Of a DNA stretch of 64,000 nt, positions 7,768 through 16,654 are shown one piece after another; position 1 is the stretch's first letter; each line of letters starts with the position of its first letter. This stretch comes from Thermotogaceae bacterium. Its GTDB lineage: Bacteria > Thermotogota > Thermotogae > Thermotogales > Thermotogaceae. The DNA lies in NCBI GenBank assembly GCA_027077795.1, contig JALWTT010000006.1, forward strand, positions 434,001 to 498,000, read 5' to 3'. Both the position numbers and the translations under genes were made by a program. The notes beneath the pieces were generated by a model. The model was not told the origin of the DNA and made no database searches. It saw only the letters and a list, made by a program, of their open reading frames with translations.

Positions 7768-9285
7768 ATGTACTTTCTTGGAATAGACGTTGGGACATAC
7801 GAAAGCAAAGGATGTATTGTGAACGAAGATTTCAAAGTTGTAGCGAGTACATCTGTTCGACATGAATTGAGAGTTCCCAGGCCTGGGTGGGCAGAACACG
7901 ACGCCGATGACGTATGGTGGAGCGATTTTGTTCACATATCGAAAACTCTGTTGAGAGAGATAGATCCTAATGATATAGCGGCTGTAGCCTGCAGCGCTAT
8001 CGCTCCTGCGGTACTCCCAGTTGATGCTGATGGCAAACCCTTGCGTCCCGCTATTCTCTACGGTATAGATACACGAGCATCTTCTGAGATAGAGGAACTC
8101 GAGGGAATATTGGGTAAGGATTGGATAAGGAAAAAAGGTTGGAATGAGCTGTCATCGCAGGCCGCTGGTCCTAAGATTCTTTGGATCAAGAAAAATGAAC
8201 CACACATTTTCAAAAGAACTTGGAAAATTATGACCGCGACAACTTATCTTGTTTACAAGCTAACGGGAAATGTCGTCATCGATTACTACACAGCAAGTGC
8301 ATTCACACCTTTGATAGACATGAACAACCTGAATTGGTTGGATGAATTATCTGATCTGATCATTTCCCCGAATAAGCTTCCGGATCTGAAGTGGAGTGCT
8401 GACATAGCAGGGTATGTCACCAAGGAGGCATCCCTCATAACTGGAATACCTGAAGGCACTCCTGTCACCGTTGGAACTGCGGATGCAGCGGCGGAATTTT
8501 TAAGCACCGGAGCGGGAGTGTCCGATGTCATGATCATGGTAGGAAGCTCTGTATTCTTCATAAAGCCAATCGAGTCTCCTGCATTTTCCAAAGAGCTTTG
8601 GAATTCCGTTTTTCTCAAGCCGGGAACTTATTGTACAGCTGGGGGTATGGCAACTGGGGGTGCTATAACCAAATGGTTTAGAGATAACTTCGCAGAAAAA
8701 GAGCTAGAAGAAGAAAACCAGAGAGGAGTCAACGCTTACGAATTACTTTGGAAGCGGGCAGAAAAGGTCCCACCTGGTAGTCATGGTTTGCTCTCCTTGC
8801 CTTATTTCAGTGGGGAAAGAACCCCAATAAACGATCCAAAAGCCAGAGGTGTGATCTTTGGGCTGACCTTATCGCATGACAAGTATTCCTTATACAGATC
8901 TCTCTTGGAAGGAGTGGCATTTGGAATAAGGCACAACATTGAGAAGATCAAAAGGCATGGTAAAACAACGAGAACGATCGTAGTTGGAGGGGGGATCAAA
9001 AACAAACTTTGGCTTAGGATAATATCCAGTGTTATAGAGGAAAAACTCTTGATTCCACCAGTAAGGATAGGGGCGAGTTTCGGGGATGCCTTAATGGGAG
9101 CTATATCCCAACATGCAATCGATTGGAATGGAATAACAAAAATATACGAGGGTAGATATGAAAGTGTGTCTCCAGATCCTGATTTATCCAAAGTGTATGA
9201 GAAATATTACAAAATTTATGAACAAGCTTGGCCGCTCATTTGCTCATTGGTTCATTCCCTTGTAAATATAGAGGAGGTGAGGTGA
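7768..9285 (+). CDS. FGGY-family carbohydrate kinase (xylulokinase-like)
   Basis: 505 residues. The N-terminal ATPase fold opens with FLGIDVGTYESKGCIV and has the typical RPGWAEHDADDVWW segment; the FGGY signature region lies near GHGLLSLPYFSGERTP-like text (about 345-360). The C-terminal phosphate-binding GGGIKNKLWLRI (about 407) and FGDALMGAIS follow. These enzymes phosphorylate ketopentoses, polyols or similar sugars with ATP in the cytoplasm. The substrate cannot be read from sequence; no isomerase is encoded nearby. GAGGGGGAG precedes the ATG. Confidence 0.9.
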   Translation: MYFLGIDVGTYESKGCIVNEDFKVVASTSVRHELRVPRPGWAEHDADDVWWSDFVHISKTLLREIDPNDIAAVACSAIAPAVLPVDADGKPLRPAILYGIDTRASSEIEELEGILGKDWIRKKGWNELSSQAAGPKILWIKKNEPHIFKRTWKIMTATTYLVYKLTGNVVIDYYTASAFTPLIDMNNLNWLDELSDLIISPNKLPDLKWSADIAGYVTKEASLITGIPEGTPVTVGTADAAAEFLSTGAGVSDVMIMVGSSVFFIKPIESPAFSKELWNSVFLKPGTYCTAGGMATGGAITKWFRDNFAEKELEEENQRGVNAYELLWKRAEKVPPGSHGLLSLPYFSGERTPINDPKARGVIFGLTLSHDKYSLYRSLLEGVAFGIRHNIEKIKRHGKTTRTIVVGGGIKNKLWLRIISSVIEEKLLIPPVRIGASFGDALMGAISQHAIDWNGITKIYEGRYESVSPDPDLSKVYEKYYKIYEQAWPLICSLVHSLVNIEEVR

Positions 9286-9287
9286 AA

Positions 9288-10385
9288 ATGAACCACGAGA
9301 TGGAAAAGATGCTGAACACCTTGAAGGATCTAGTGAGTATAGAAGGTCCAAGTGGGTATGAGCAGAGGGTAGCTGAATATATGAAATCGAGGATGGAAAC
9401 AAAATGTGAGGAAATCACGAAAGACAGGTTGGGAAACCTAATATGTCGTTTGAATTCTTTCCCATCTGGTCCAAAAGTAGCGGTGTTCGCCCACATGGAC
9501 GAAATAGGCCTGGTAGTTAGGAAAATAGAGGAGGATGGTTTTATCAGGATGGTCAGACTTGGAGGAATAGAGGAGAAGGTTCTTCCGGGAAAGAAGGTTC
9601 TCGTCATGACAGAAGGTGGGAAATGGATTGAAGGAGCTATCGGGGTAAAGTCTCACCACTTAACCAAACCGGATGAGAAATATGTGGTGACGAAGGTTGA
9701 AGATTTATACATAGACATTGGTGCAGAAAGTGCGGAAGATGCCGTTCAAATGGGCATAAAAGTGGGGAATCCAATTGTTTTTTCAAGGGAGTTCTCAGTA
9801 CGAGGATATCGAGTGATGGCCAACGCCATAGATAACAGAGGGGGATGCTCGGTGCTACTCGAGGTTATAGATGATATAGATCCGCTTAAGCTACACTCTG
9901 AAGTTTATTTGATAGGATCAACCCAGGAAGAATTCTCATTAAGGGGAATATTACCAGCTATCCGTTCTGTCAAACCGGATATCCTTATATGCCTGGATGT
10001 CGCTCCAAGCTGCGACACTCCTGACCTCAAGAACTATACGGATCTAAAACTCGGGGCAGGCGCCGTCGTTAATCTCTATACTTTCCATGGTCGTGGCACA
10101 TTAGCAGGATTAATACCCTCCAGGGAATTTGTGAAGTGGATAGAAAGTACAGCTGAAAGTAATGGGATACCACTTCAGAGGAACGTGTTTTTTGGAGGTC
10201 TAACGGATGTTTCGTTTGCCCAACTTGAGTTGAAAGGCATGCTGAGCGTTGATCTCGGGTTCCCTTCAAGGTACACCCATTCGACCATCGAAGTCTGTGA
10301 TGTGAGGGATCTCATAAGCTTGAAATCTCTTGTTCTGAATCTTCTGTACAGATTTAGGCAGGATGCAATTGAGAAGCTCGAATGA
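9288..10385 (+). CDS. M42-family metallo-aminopeptidase (or CelM/FrvX-like hydrolase)
   Basis: 365 residues. The likely start is the ATG at 9288, after GAGGAGGTGAGG and 2 bp behind the kinase stop. The metal ligands of family M42 are visible: AHMDEIGLVV (His), NAIDNRGGCSVL (bridging Asp), TQEEFSLRG (Glu-Glu, catalytic base and ligand), CLDVAPSCDTP (Asp) and THSTIEV (His). Family members form dodecameric tetrahedral aminopeptidases in the cytoplasm. Its place at the end of a sugar operon suggests an N-acyl or glycopeptide-like substrate, but that is speculation. Confidence 0.9.
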   Translation: MNHEMEKMLNTLKDLVSIEGPSGYEQRVAEYMKSRMETKCEEITKDRLGNLICRLNSFPSGPKVAVFAHMDEIGLVVRKIEEDGFIRMVRLGGIEEKVLPGKKVLVMTEGGKWIEGAIGVKSHHLTKPDEKYVVTKVEDLYIDIGAESAEDAVQMGIKVGNPIVFSREFSVRGYRVMANAIDNRGGCSVLLEVIDDIDPLKLHSEVYLIGSTQEEFSLRGILPAIRSVKPDILICLDVAPSCDTPDLKNYTDLKLGAGAVVNLYTFHGRGTLAGLIPSREFVKWIESTAESNGIPLQRNVFFGGLTDVSFAQLELKGMLSVDLGFPSRYTHSTIEVCDVRDLISLKSLVLNLLYRFRQDAIEKLE

Positions 10386-10400
10386 TGTTTCGAAATTTAA

Positions 10401-10420
10401 GGGGGGCATGTCCCCCCTTT
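10401..10420. terminator. Terminator between the convergent sugar and hydrogenase operons
   Basis: GGGGGG (10401-10406) and CCCCCC (10412-10417) form a 6-bp G:C stem with loop CATGT, followed by TTT on the plus strand and TTAAATTTC on the minus strand. It serves both convergent operons, though the U tracts are short. Confidence 0.65.
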
Positions 10421-10423
10421 GGT

Positions 10424-12181
10424 TCATGAAACTTTCCCTTCCTCGTAGTACTTCCACAAATTGGCATATTCTTTCGATCTGTCCTTGTAGTGGGTGTGGA
10501 GAAGCTTTTCACTGAGCTCTCCCAAAGGCTCCTTGAGAAATTCCTTGTAAAGCTGCTTTATGGCCGGGTTTTCATGGGACTTCCTTATCTTCATCATCTC
10601 GTCTATTTCGTATATCGCACCTGCTCTCTTCTTTATCACATCCGGATCAAGGCTCTTTGGCTGACCTCCTCCTCCAATGCATCCTCCTGGGCATGCCATA
10701 ACTTCAACGAAGTGATAGAAGGCTTCTCCTTTTTCCATCTTCTTTAGAAGCATCTCGGTGTTTTTCAAGCCATGAACCACCGCGATTTTGACTTCCTTAT
10801 CTCCAATCTTTATGGTCGCATCTCTGACTCCATCGAGGCCCCTGACTTCGTCGAATTCGACTTTCGGGAGTGTCTCGCCTGTTATAACCTCGTAAGCCGT
10901 TCTCAAAGCTGCCTCCATCACTCCACCAGTTACCCCAAATATCGCCGCAGCACCTGTAGAGACTCCCAGCGGATGATCGTAATCTTCCTCTGGAAGACTC
11001 ATAAAAGGAATTCCTTTAAGCCTTATGAGCTTTCCGAGCTCTCTCGTGGTCAGGACATAATCGACTGGTTTCCAATCATCTATGATGAGCTGATCCCTTG
11101 ATATCTCATCCTTTTTGGCAGTGCACGGCATTATAGATACGACCATTATATCCTTGGGATTTTTTCCAATCTTTTCAGCAAAGTAGGTTTTTATTACTGC
11201 TCCCAGCATCATGTGGGGGGATCTGGCACTGGAAAGATGCTTGGTCACCCACGGGAAAACTTTCTCCGCGTAGTTAATCCAAGCGGGGCAACAAGAAGTG
11301 AACATGGGGAATGGACCGCCCTTGTTAACTCTTCTGACAAACTCGTTACCCTCCTCGACTATCGTCAGGTCAGCTCCGAAGTTCGTGTCAAACACATAAT
11401 CGAAGCCAAGCTTTCTCAGAGCAGCTACCATCTTTCCCGTTGATATCGTACCGGGCTCTGCACCAAATTCCTCCGCTATGGCGACTCTCGTTGCGGGCGC
11501 AGTCTGAACTATGACGACCTTGTCTTCATTTTCAAGGAGCTCAAGCACTTTTCTCCAATCTGGCTTCTCTGTTATCGCCCCAACCGGGCATACAAAGGAG
11601 CACTGACCACATCCAACGCACACGGTGCTGTACACGGGAGCGTCGAATGCCGTGGCGGGATATTCGTAATGGCCTCTTTTTACCATGGCATAGACTGAAA
11701 GATCCTGTATCTCCTCACACGCCTTTACACATCTGAAGCACTTTATGCATTTCCCAAGATCTCTTCTTATCGCAGGAGAAGATTCATCCAATATTTTGAC
11801 CGAGTTGCCGTAATAATCCATGGTCCTTTCCACACCGAATCTCTGTAAAAGATCCTGGAGCTCACACCGGCCGTTGGCCTCACATGTTTGGCAATCATCC
11901 GGATGTATCATCCTGAGAAGCTCCAAGTTGTGCTTCACCGCTGCCTTTACTCTTTCTGAATGTGTCCAGATTTTCATCCCATCTCTTATGTAGGTGGTAC
12001 AAGATGTCTGCAGGAGCCTTTGCCCTTCTACCTCTACCAGACACATACGGCAGCTGCCGCTTTGGGTTATACGGGGATGGTAACACAACGTGGGTATATA
12101 AATTCCGACCTTTCTCGCCGCATCCAAGACAGTCATTGGTTCACCAAATTCATATTCTCTTCCATTTATAGTCACCCTCAT
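10424..12181 (-). CDS. hydA: [FeFe]-hydrogenase catalytic subunit alpha
   Basis: 585 residues. N-terminal [2Fe-2S] ferredoxin domain with C33, C44, C47 and C61; a His-liganded [4Fe-4S] motif H-x3-C-x2-C-x5-C (HPDDCQTCEANGRC); two [4Fe-4S] motifs, CIKCFRCVKAC and CVGCGQCSFVC. The H-cluster domain has all three signatures: FTSCCPAWI (about 298), IMPCTAKKDE, and EVMACPGGCIGGGGQP. It reduces protons to H2 in the cytoplasm with HydB and HydC. At 585 residues it is shorter than the T. maritima subunit (about 645) and ends soon after the H-cluster domain, lacking the extra C-terminal [2Fe-2S] part. The start overlaps the hydB stop as ATGA. Confidence 0.95.
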   Translation of the reverse strand: MRVTINGREYEFGEPMTVLDAARKVGIYIPTLCYHPRITQSGSCRMCLVEVEGQRLLQTSCTTYIRDGMKIWTHSERVKAAVKHNLELLRMIHPDDCQTCEANGRCELQDLLQRFGVERTMDYYGNSVKILDESSPAIRRDLGKCIKCFRCVKACEEIQDLSVYAMVKRGHYEYPATAFDAPVYSTVCVGCGQCSFVCPVGAITEKPDWRKVLELLENEDKVVIVQTAPATRVAIAEEFGAEPGTISTGKMVAALRKLGFDYVFDTNFGADLTIVEEGNEFVRRVNKGGPFPMFTSCCPAWINYAEKVFPWVTKHLSSARSPHMMLGAVIKTYFAEKIGKNPKDIMVVSIMPCTAKKDEISRDQLIIDDWKPVDYVLTTRELGKLIRLKGIPFMSLPEEDYDHPLGVSTGAAAIFGVTGGVMEAALRTAYEVITGETLPKVEFDEVRGLDGVRDATIKIGDKEVKIAVVHGLKNTEMLLKKMEKGEAFYHFVEVMACPGGCIGGGGQPKSLDPDVIKKRAGAIYEIDEMMKIRKSHENPAIKQLYKEFLKEPLGELSEKLLHTHYKDRSKEYANLWKYYEEGKVS

Positions 12182-13695
12182 GCTACCTCACCTCTCTCCA
12201 ACATCCTGATGAGGCTTATTATCGGGTTGTGAACACTTTGTCCAAGACCACAAAGCGAGGAGTCCTTCATTATTAGCACGATCCTCTCTATTTCTTGAAG
12301 CGCATCGCAGTCCACTTTACCTTCTTCCACCATCTTCGATATGATCTTTCTCACAAGGAATGTTCCTTCTCTGCATGGCACGCATTTTCCGCATGATTCG
12401 TGCTCGAAGAATTCTATTACATTTAGCGCGATGTCAAGGAACCTGCTCTTGTCATCTATAAGCGTGATCGCTCCGGACCCTAGGGATACACCCTCTTTGA
12501 TCGCATCGAAATCGAGTTTCACATCTAACTTCTCTTTTGACACAAATGTTCCCGCTTTTCCACCCGTCTGAACCATTGCGAGCTCTCCTTCTCCGTAAAT
12601 CCCTTCACCATAAGCGTAAACTATCTCCCTGAGAGTCACACCTAGAGGAAGCTCAACAACCACTTTTTTATTCGCTTTTCCACATATACTGAAGAGCTTC
12701 GTACCGGGAGAGCTCTCCGTTCCGTATTTCCTGTACTCCTCAGCCCCGTTGAGAATTATCCACGGGACTTTAACAAGAGTTTCGACATTGTTGACGACCG
12801 TCGGTTTTCCAAAAAGCCCTTTTTGGGTCGGATAAGGCGGCTTGAATCTTGATCTGGCTGCCCTTCCCTCTATCGATTCAAGGAGAGCTGTCTCTTCACC
12901 AGCGATATAAGAACCTCCTCCAAATCTCAAAACGAGCTCGAAGTCAAACCCGCTGCCGAGGATATCTTCGCCCAAAAATCCCCTATCGTAGGCCTCTTCC
13001 ATCGCCCTCTTTAGATTTTCGGCCACATCGCTGTACTCTCCCCTTATGTAGATGTAACCTTTATTGGCTCCGACAGTGTACGCAGATATGGCTATTCCTT
13101 CTATAAGGGCGTGAGGGTCCTCCTCTATGATCATCCTGTCCTTGAAAGTCCCTGGCTCTCCTTCATCTGCGTTGCAGACGACGAATTTCTCCGAAGCTTT
13201 TTCTTTGAGGGCGGATTCCCATTTCAGGCCCGTCGGAAAGCCCGCACCGCCTCTTCCCCTCAATCCGGAATTCTTCACCTCTTCAACAATCTCTTCTGGC
13301 TTCATCTTGAGTGCTTTTTTCAAAGCTTCGTACCCGCCAAGGAAAATGTATCCATCTATATCCCTGTACTTGCCGAAGTTCCTCTTGACTATAAGCACTT
13401 CAGGGGTTATGCGAGATTCTTCCGGAGGAAGAACTTTTTTCACAGCCAGGTCCTTCACTTTCTTTCTGAGTATCACACCTTGAACGAAAAGCATTGCCGC
13501 TTCCTTTTTATCTCTAACCTTATATTTCTCTCCATTAATGTCCACCAAAATCCCGCCTACACAATTTCCGAGATTTGCGTCTCTCTCAACATCAACCTGA
13601 ACATGATGTACCCCAGAGAGGTAACCAAAATAGTTGGCTATCTCAAGAGAACCTTCTAAAACGCTTTTTGGGTCGGCAGCAACTTTGATCTTCAT
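12178..13695 (-). CDS. hydB: Hydrogenase NAD(P)H/FMN subunit beta (NuoF-like)
   Basis: 505 residues. The NuoF core is intact: GLRGRGGAGFPTGLKW (NADH/FMN loop), CNADEGEPGTFKDR, YIRGEY, GGGSYIAGEETALLESIEG, and the [4Fe-4S] motif ESCGKCVPCREG with SSLCGLG. The first 150 residues contain only one cysteine (C45), so the N-terminal thioredoxin-like domain cannot hold the usual [2Fe-2S] cluster. The protein stops 20 residues after SSLCGLG, so the C-terminal 2x[4Fe-4S] ferredoxin domain of the T. maritima subunit is absent. It passes electrons between NAD(P)H and HydA. It overlaps its neighbours by 4 bp on both sides. Confidence 0.93.
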   Translation of the reverse strand: MKIKVAADPKSVLEGSLEIANYFGYLSGVHHVQVDVERDANLGNCVGGILVDINGEKYKVRDKKEAAMLFVQGVILRKKVKDLAVKKVLPPEESRITPEVLIVKRNFGKYRDIDGYIFLGGYEALKKALKMKPEEIVEEVKNSGLRGRGGAGFPTGLKWESALKEKASEKFVVCNADEGEPGTFKDRMIIEEDPHALIEGIAISAYTVGANKGYIYIRGEYSDVAENLKRAMEEAYDRGFLGEDILGSGFDFELVLRFGGGSYIAGEETALLESIEGRAARSRFKPPYPTQKGLFGKPTVVNNVETLVKVPWIILNGAEEYRKYGTESSPGTKLFSICGKANKKVVVELPLGVTLREIVYAYGEGIYGEGELAMVQTGGKAGTFVSKEKLDVKLDFDAIKEGVSLGSGAITLIDDKSRFLDIALNVIEFFEHESCGKCVPCREGTFLVRKIISKMVEEGKVDCDALQEIERIVLIMKDSSLCGLGQSVHNPIISLIRMLERGEVA

Positions 13696-14174
13696 TCTAT
13701 TACCCCCTTTCTGTAAGCTTCAAGTATTGCAGTGACTTTTTCAGATGTTAAGTCTTTGTAAAGAGTCCCATCTACCATCATATTGGGTGATGTATCACAC
13801 CTTCCAAGGCAGCCTACCTCTTCTAGTTTGAACATTCCATCGGGGGTTACCTGACCGAAGTCTATATTGAGCTCTTTCTTCAGAGTTTCTATAATTTCTC
13901 TCCCTCCTGCGACATGGCAGGGAAGAGATGTGCAAACCCTTATCACATGTTTTGCTTCCTTTCTGAGCGTGTAGAGTGAGTAGAAAGTGGCTATCTCGTA
14001 GAGCTTTGAAGGTGAAACTTCAAGAAACTGCGCCGCGAGTTCAAGAGCTTCAGGTGGTGCATAGCCACCGAACTGCTCATGAAGACAACGCACCACTTCC
14101 ATGATGTAATCTTTCTCTTCCAGAGCTTTCTCTTTTGCTTTCTCCAATGCATTTCTCACCTTCTCTTCAACCAT
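13692..14174 (-). CDS. hydC: Hydrogenase [2Fe-2S] subunit gamma (NuoE-like)
   Basis: 160 residues, normal length for NuoE/HydC. A helical N-terminal bundle (YAPPEALELAAQFLEVSPSKLYEIATFYSLY) is followed by a thioredoxin-like [2Fe-2S] domain with C-x4-C in VCTSLPCHVAGG and C-x3-C in VGCLGRCDTSP. The ATG follows AAGGAGGTGAAAGG. It is the first gene of hydCBA and overlaps hydB by 4 bp. It extends the electron chain of the complex. Confidence 0.93.
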   Translation of the reverse strand: MVEEKVRNALEKAKEKALEEKDYIMEVVRCLHEQFGGYAPPEALELAAQFLEVSPSKLYEIATFYSLYTLRKEAKHVIRVCTSLPCHVAGGREIIETLKKELNIDFGQVTPDGMFKLEEVGCLGRCDTSPNMMVDGTLYKDLTSEKVTAILEAYRKGVIE

Positions 14175-14272
14175 CCTTTCACCTCCTTTTTATTAAAAAA
14201 TTCACATCATTTAGAGAAAAATAAAACTTTCACAAATAATACCAGCCAATTCCACCTCCTTTAAAGCATCTG

Positions 14273-14301
14273 TATATATAAAAGCGTCAGAAATTCTCCA
14301 A
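14273..14301 (-). promoter_or_regulatory. Candidate promoter for hydCBA
   Basis: On the minus strand TTGGAG (14296-14301) and TATATA (14273-14278) are spaced by 17 bp, just over the end of the upstream ABC ATPase gene. About 100 nt of leader would follow; it contains an isolated GGAGGTGG in front of a TTG that opens a 12-codon frame. Weak match to consensus. Confidence 0.3.
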
Positions 14302-14952
14302 AGCGATTTCGATCAGCTTTTTCTCTGCTTCGCTAGTATCAGAAACATTCACAACTGTGAGGATCCTAGTAGGTCTTTTGGAAAGGACCACAACCTTATT
14401 GGCCATTATCGAGGCTTCTTTTGGGTCATGCGTGACGCCAAGAAAGGACACTTTGCATCTTTGCTTTATTCTCAGTATGTCTTTCATCAAACGGTACTTT
14501 ATATGAATATCCAAGGAACTGAACGGCTCATCAAGGATCAAAAGATCTGGTTTTGAAAGTATCGCCCTTGCGAGATTCACCCTCTGTTTCATTCCCCCAC
14601 TGAGCTGGCGTGGAAAAGAATCCTCAAAACCCCTTAATCCTGTAATATCAATCACTTCTTGCACTCTTTTCTCATCTTCATATACGAACATGAGATTTTC
14701 CTTTACGGTGAGCCAAGGGATGAGCCGCGGCTCCTGAAAAACAAAGCCAATTTTCTCGAAATTTCTCTCGACCTTTCCCTCGAAGTTGTCAATGAGCCCG
14801 GCCACTACCTTCAAGAATGTTGTTTTGCCGCATCCAGATGGCCCGAAAAGAAACAGACTTTCCCCTTTCTTCAGCTCCAGAGTTAACCTGTCTATCACCA
14901 AAAGATCACCATAGCTTTTCTTCAGGTTCTCAACCTTCAGGACAATTTCCAT
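14287..14952 (-). CDS. ABC transporter ATP-binding protein (SsuB/TauB type)
   Basis: 221 residues. Walker A is GPSGCGKTT (about 37), Q-loop FVFQEPRLIPWLTV, signature LSGGMKQRVNLARA and Walker B LLILDEPFSSLD, then HD in GVTHDPKEA. The wording LIPWLTVKEN is characteristic of the nitrate/sulfonate/taurine class. It powers the permease encoded upstream, overlapping it by 16 bp. Slightly shorter than the usual 240-260 residues. Confidence 0.92.
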   Translation of the reverse strand: MEIVLKVENLKKSYGDLLVIDRLTLELKKGESLFLFGPSGCGKTTFLKVVAGLIDNFEGKVERNFEKIGFVFQEPRLIPWLTVKENLMFVYEDEKRVQEVIDITGLRGFEDSFPRQLSGGMKQRVNLARAILSKPDLLILDEPFSSLDIHIKYRLMKDILRIKQRCKVSFLGVTHDPKEASIMANKVVVLSKRPTRILTVVNVSDTSEAEKKLIEIALENF

Positions 14953-15674
14953 CTTTTCAGAACCCTCTCGAAAAATCCTTCTCCCGCTCTTTCAAAAGAA
15001 ACAGCGAGAGTGACTCCTATAAGAGTTAAGGCGAAAATCTTCGGAGTATCAACATAGCTCCTTGCCCAGGCTATCATCACGCCTATCCCTCTGTCTCCAC
15101 ACAAAAATTCCGTCACGAGCACCGTTTTCCACACATTTCCCAGCGTTATGCGAAGTGATGCGAGCATGAAGGGAAGCAGCGACCCCAGATATATGTACTT
15201 AAAGACCTTCTTCTTTTCCACACCATAAACTTTCGCCATTTCAATCAGCCTGGTATCCACATTCAAAACGCCGGAGTAGGTGTTTATTATCACCACAGGT
15301 AGGAGTGATAGAGTGGTTAGAAGCACAGGTCCCTTCCACCCTATGCCCCAAAGGAAGATGGCAAGAGCAAGCCAGGAAACAACTGGCACCGATTGGAGCA
15401 GTGTTACAAAAGGCTTCAGAGCTTCGGATAAACCCTTTTTCAAGCCCATGAGCATACCCACACTCGTACCTATGAAAATCACGAGCGAGGTGGAAAGGAG
15501 GCCTTTCAGAACGGTTGAAACAAGTGCCGTATAAAACTCCTTGCTTTTGATTACCTCATTCAAAGACCCCAAAACCGCCATCGGCGATGGCAAGATGATC
15601 TCAGAATTTATCAGCAGAGACAGAATCCACCAGACCGCTACTCCCGCTGCAGCACCAAAAAGATACCTTCTCAC
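14937..15674 (-). CDS. ABC transporter permease (SsuC/TauC type)
   Basis: 245 residues from GTG, whose GTGA overlaps the stop of the binding-protein gene. Six membrane helices are expected; SEIILPSPMAVLGSLNEV near the N-terminus and the EAA-type loop IEMAKVYGVEKKKVFKYIYL are typical of the nitrate/sulfonate/taurine permeases. WARSYVDTPKIFALTLIGVTL forms the end. The substrate is not clear from the sequence. Confidence 0.9.
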   Translation of the reverse strand: MRRYLFGAAAGVAVWWILSLLINSEIILPSPMAVLGSLNEVIKSKEFYTALVSTVLKGLLSTSLVIFIGTSVGMLMGLKKGLSEALKPFVTLLQSVPVVSWLALAIFLWGIGWKGPVLLTTLSLLPVVIINTYSGVLNVDTRLIEMAKVYGVEKKKVFKYIYLGSLLPFMLASLRITLGNVWKTVLVTEFLCGDRGIGVMIAWARSYVDTPKIFALTLIGVTLAVSFERAGEGFFERVLKRWKLS

Positions 15675-16585
15675 CAGTAAAAGCCCTCGTCGGGAATCTT
15701 TGAAAGTCCTTTTGGAAATCTATCATGAAGAACTTCTAAGAACTTTTTCACATCTTTCTTGCACTTCTCGATCGGAACATAGTAAAAGATCATCCTCTTC
15801 ATGGACTTGAGAAGTATCTTAACTGGTATCTTGGTTACCTGTGATGTAACTTCAGCAGCTGCTTCAGGATATCTTTCCATTAGCTCTGTTGAAAAACCCA
15901 GAGCATTTGCAACATATTCAGCAGTGATCTTGCCGCAATAGTTTCCAAGTACTTTTCTCGTGGTGAAAAGACCAGCTATAGGTATTCTCTCATCAAGACC
16001 GGTGAGTTCTTTCCACTTTTTTTGAAAGTCCAGTACTACATGGGCTTTTGTCGAAGAAATCACCATTGTCACGAAAGGCTCGGGCAGCGCCGCAAGATCA
16101 ACCTTACCGGCTTTGAAAAGCGCCACTATCTCATTTGGCTGCGCATATGCAATCTTAACATCTATATCTGGTTTCAAACCCTCGTTTTCAAGGTAATACC
16201 TGAGTAGAACATCCACAACCGTTCCTTTTGAATGAGAAGAGTAAATAGTCTTGCCTCTCAAATCCTTTAGGCTCTTCACATCTTCTCTTGAAACGAGGTA
16301 AAAGACCTTCCATTCGTGAACACCCAGGAGCACAAGGTCAAAGCCTTTGTTGTATAGATTCGCGCCAAGAGTCACGGGGAGAACATAAAAATCTGCCTTC
16401 CCTGCCTTTATGGCTGCAACTGCCTGCTCTGGGCTTCTCCAGAACGACACCTGTATATCCTTTCCGGTGTATTCATTCAGTATATGGGCTATGGGCAATA
16501 TAGTTGGTCCAAAGGGATTTAGTAAGGTTATAGTGAAAGCAGTCACCATTATGGTGAAATAAATAACCACTATGAATTTTCTCAT
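15671..16585 (-). CDS. ABC transporter substrate-binding protein (SsuA/NMT1-like)
   Basis: 304 residues from the ATG at 16585, which has GGAGG 8 nt upstream; a GTG/ATG pair 6-9 nt further up is an alternative. A hydrophobic N-terminal segment (RKFIVVIYFTIMVTAFTI) is a signal anchor or signal peptide. The pattern QAVAAIKAGKADFYVLPVT, LRGKTIYSSHSKGTVVDVLLRYYL and VALFKAGKVDLAALPEPF is that of NMT1/SsuA-type proteins, which bind sulfonates, nitrate, pyrimidine precursors or similar. It belongs to a complete three-gene importer. No riboswitch was seen upstream. Confidence 0.88.
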   Translation of the reverse strand: MRKFIVVIYFTIMVTAFTITLLNPFGPTILPIAHILNEYTGKDIQVSFWRSPEQAVAAIKAGKADFYVLPVTLGANLYNKGFDLVLLGVHEWKVFYLVSREDVKSLKDLRGKTIYSSHSKGTVVDVLLRYYLENEGLKPDIDVKIAYAQPNEIVALFKAGKVDLAALPEPFVTMVISSTKAHVVLDFQKKWKELTGLDERIPIAGLFTTRKVLGNYCGKITAEYVANALGFSTELMERYPEAAAEVTSQVTKIPVKILLKSMKRMIFYYVPIEKCKKDVKKFLEVLHDRFPKGLSKIPDEGFYW

Positions 16586-16654
16586 ACGCATCACCTCCTA
16601 AAGAATTATGGATTATCCCTCGTTATATTTCCTATATCTTCAAAGAGATTATAG

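Noticed and set aside
14240-14262. Twelve-codon leader peptide (TTG after GGAGGTGG) upstream of hydC
   Set aside because: Only a ribosome-binding-like site supports it; no regulatory codons or alternative hairpins were found.
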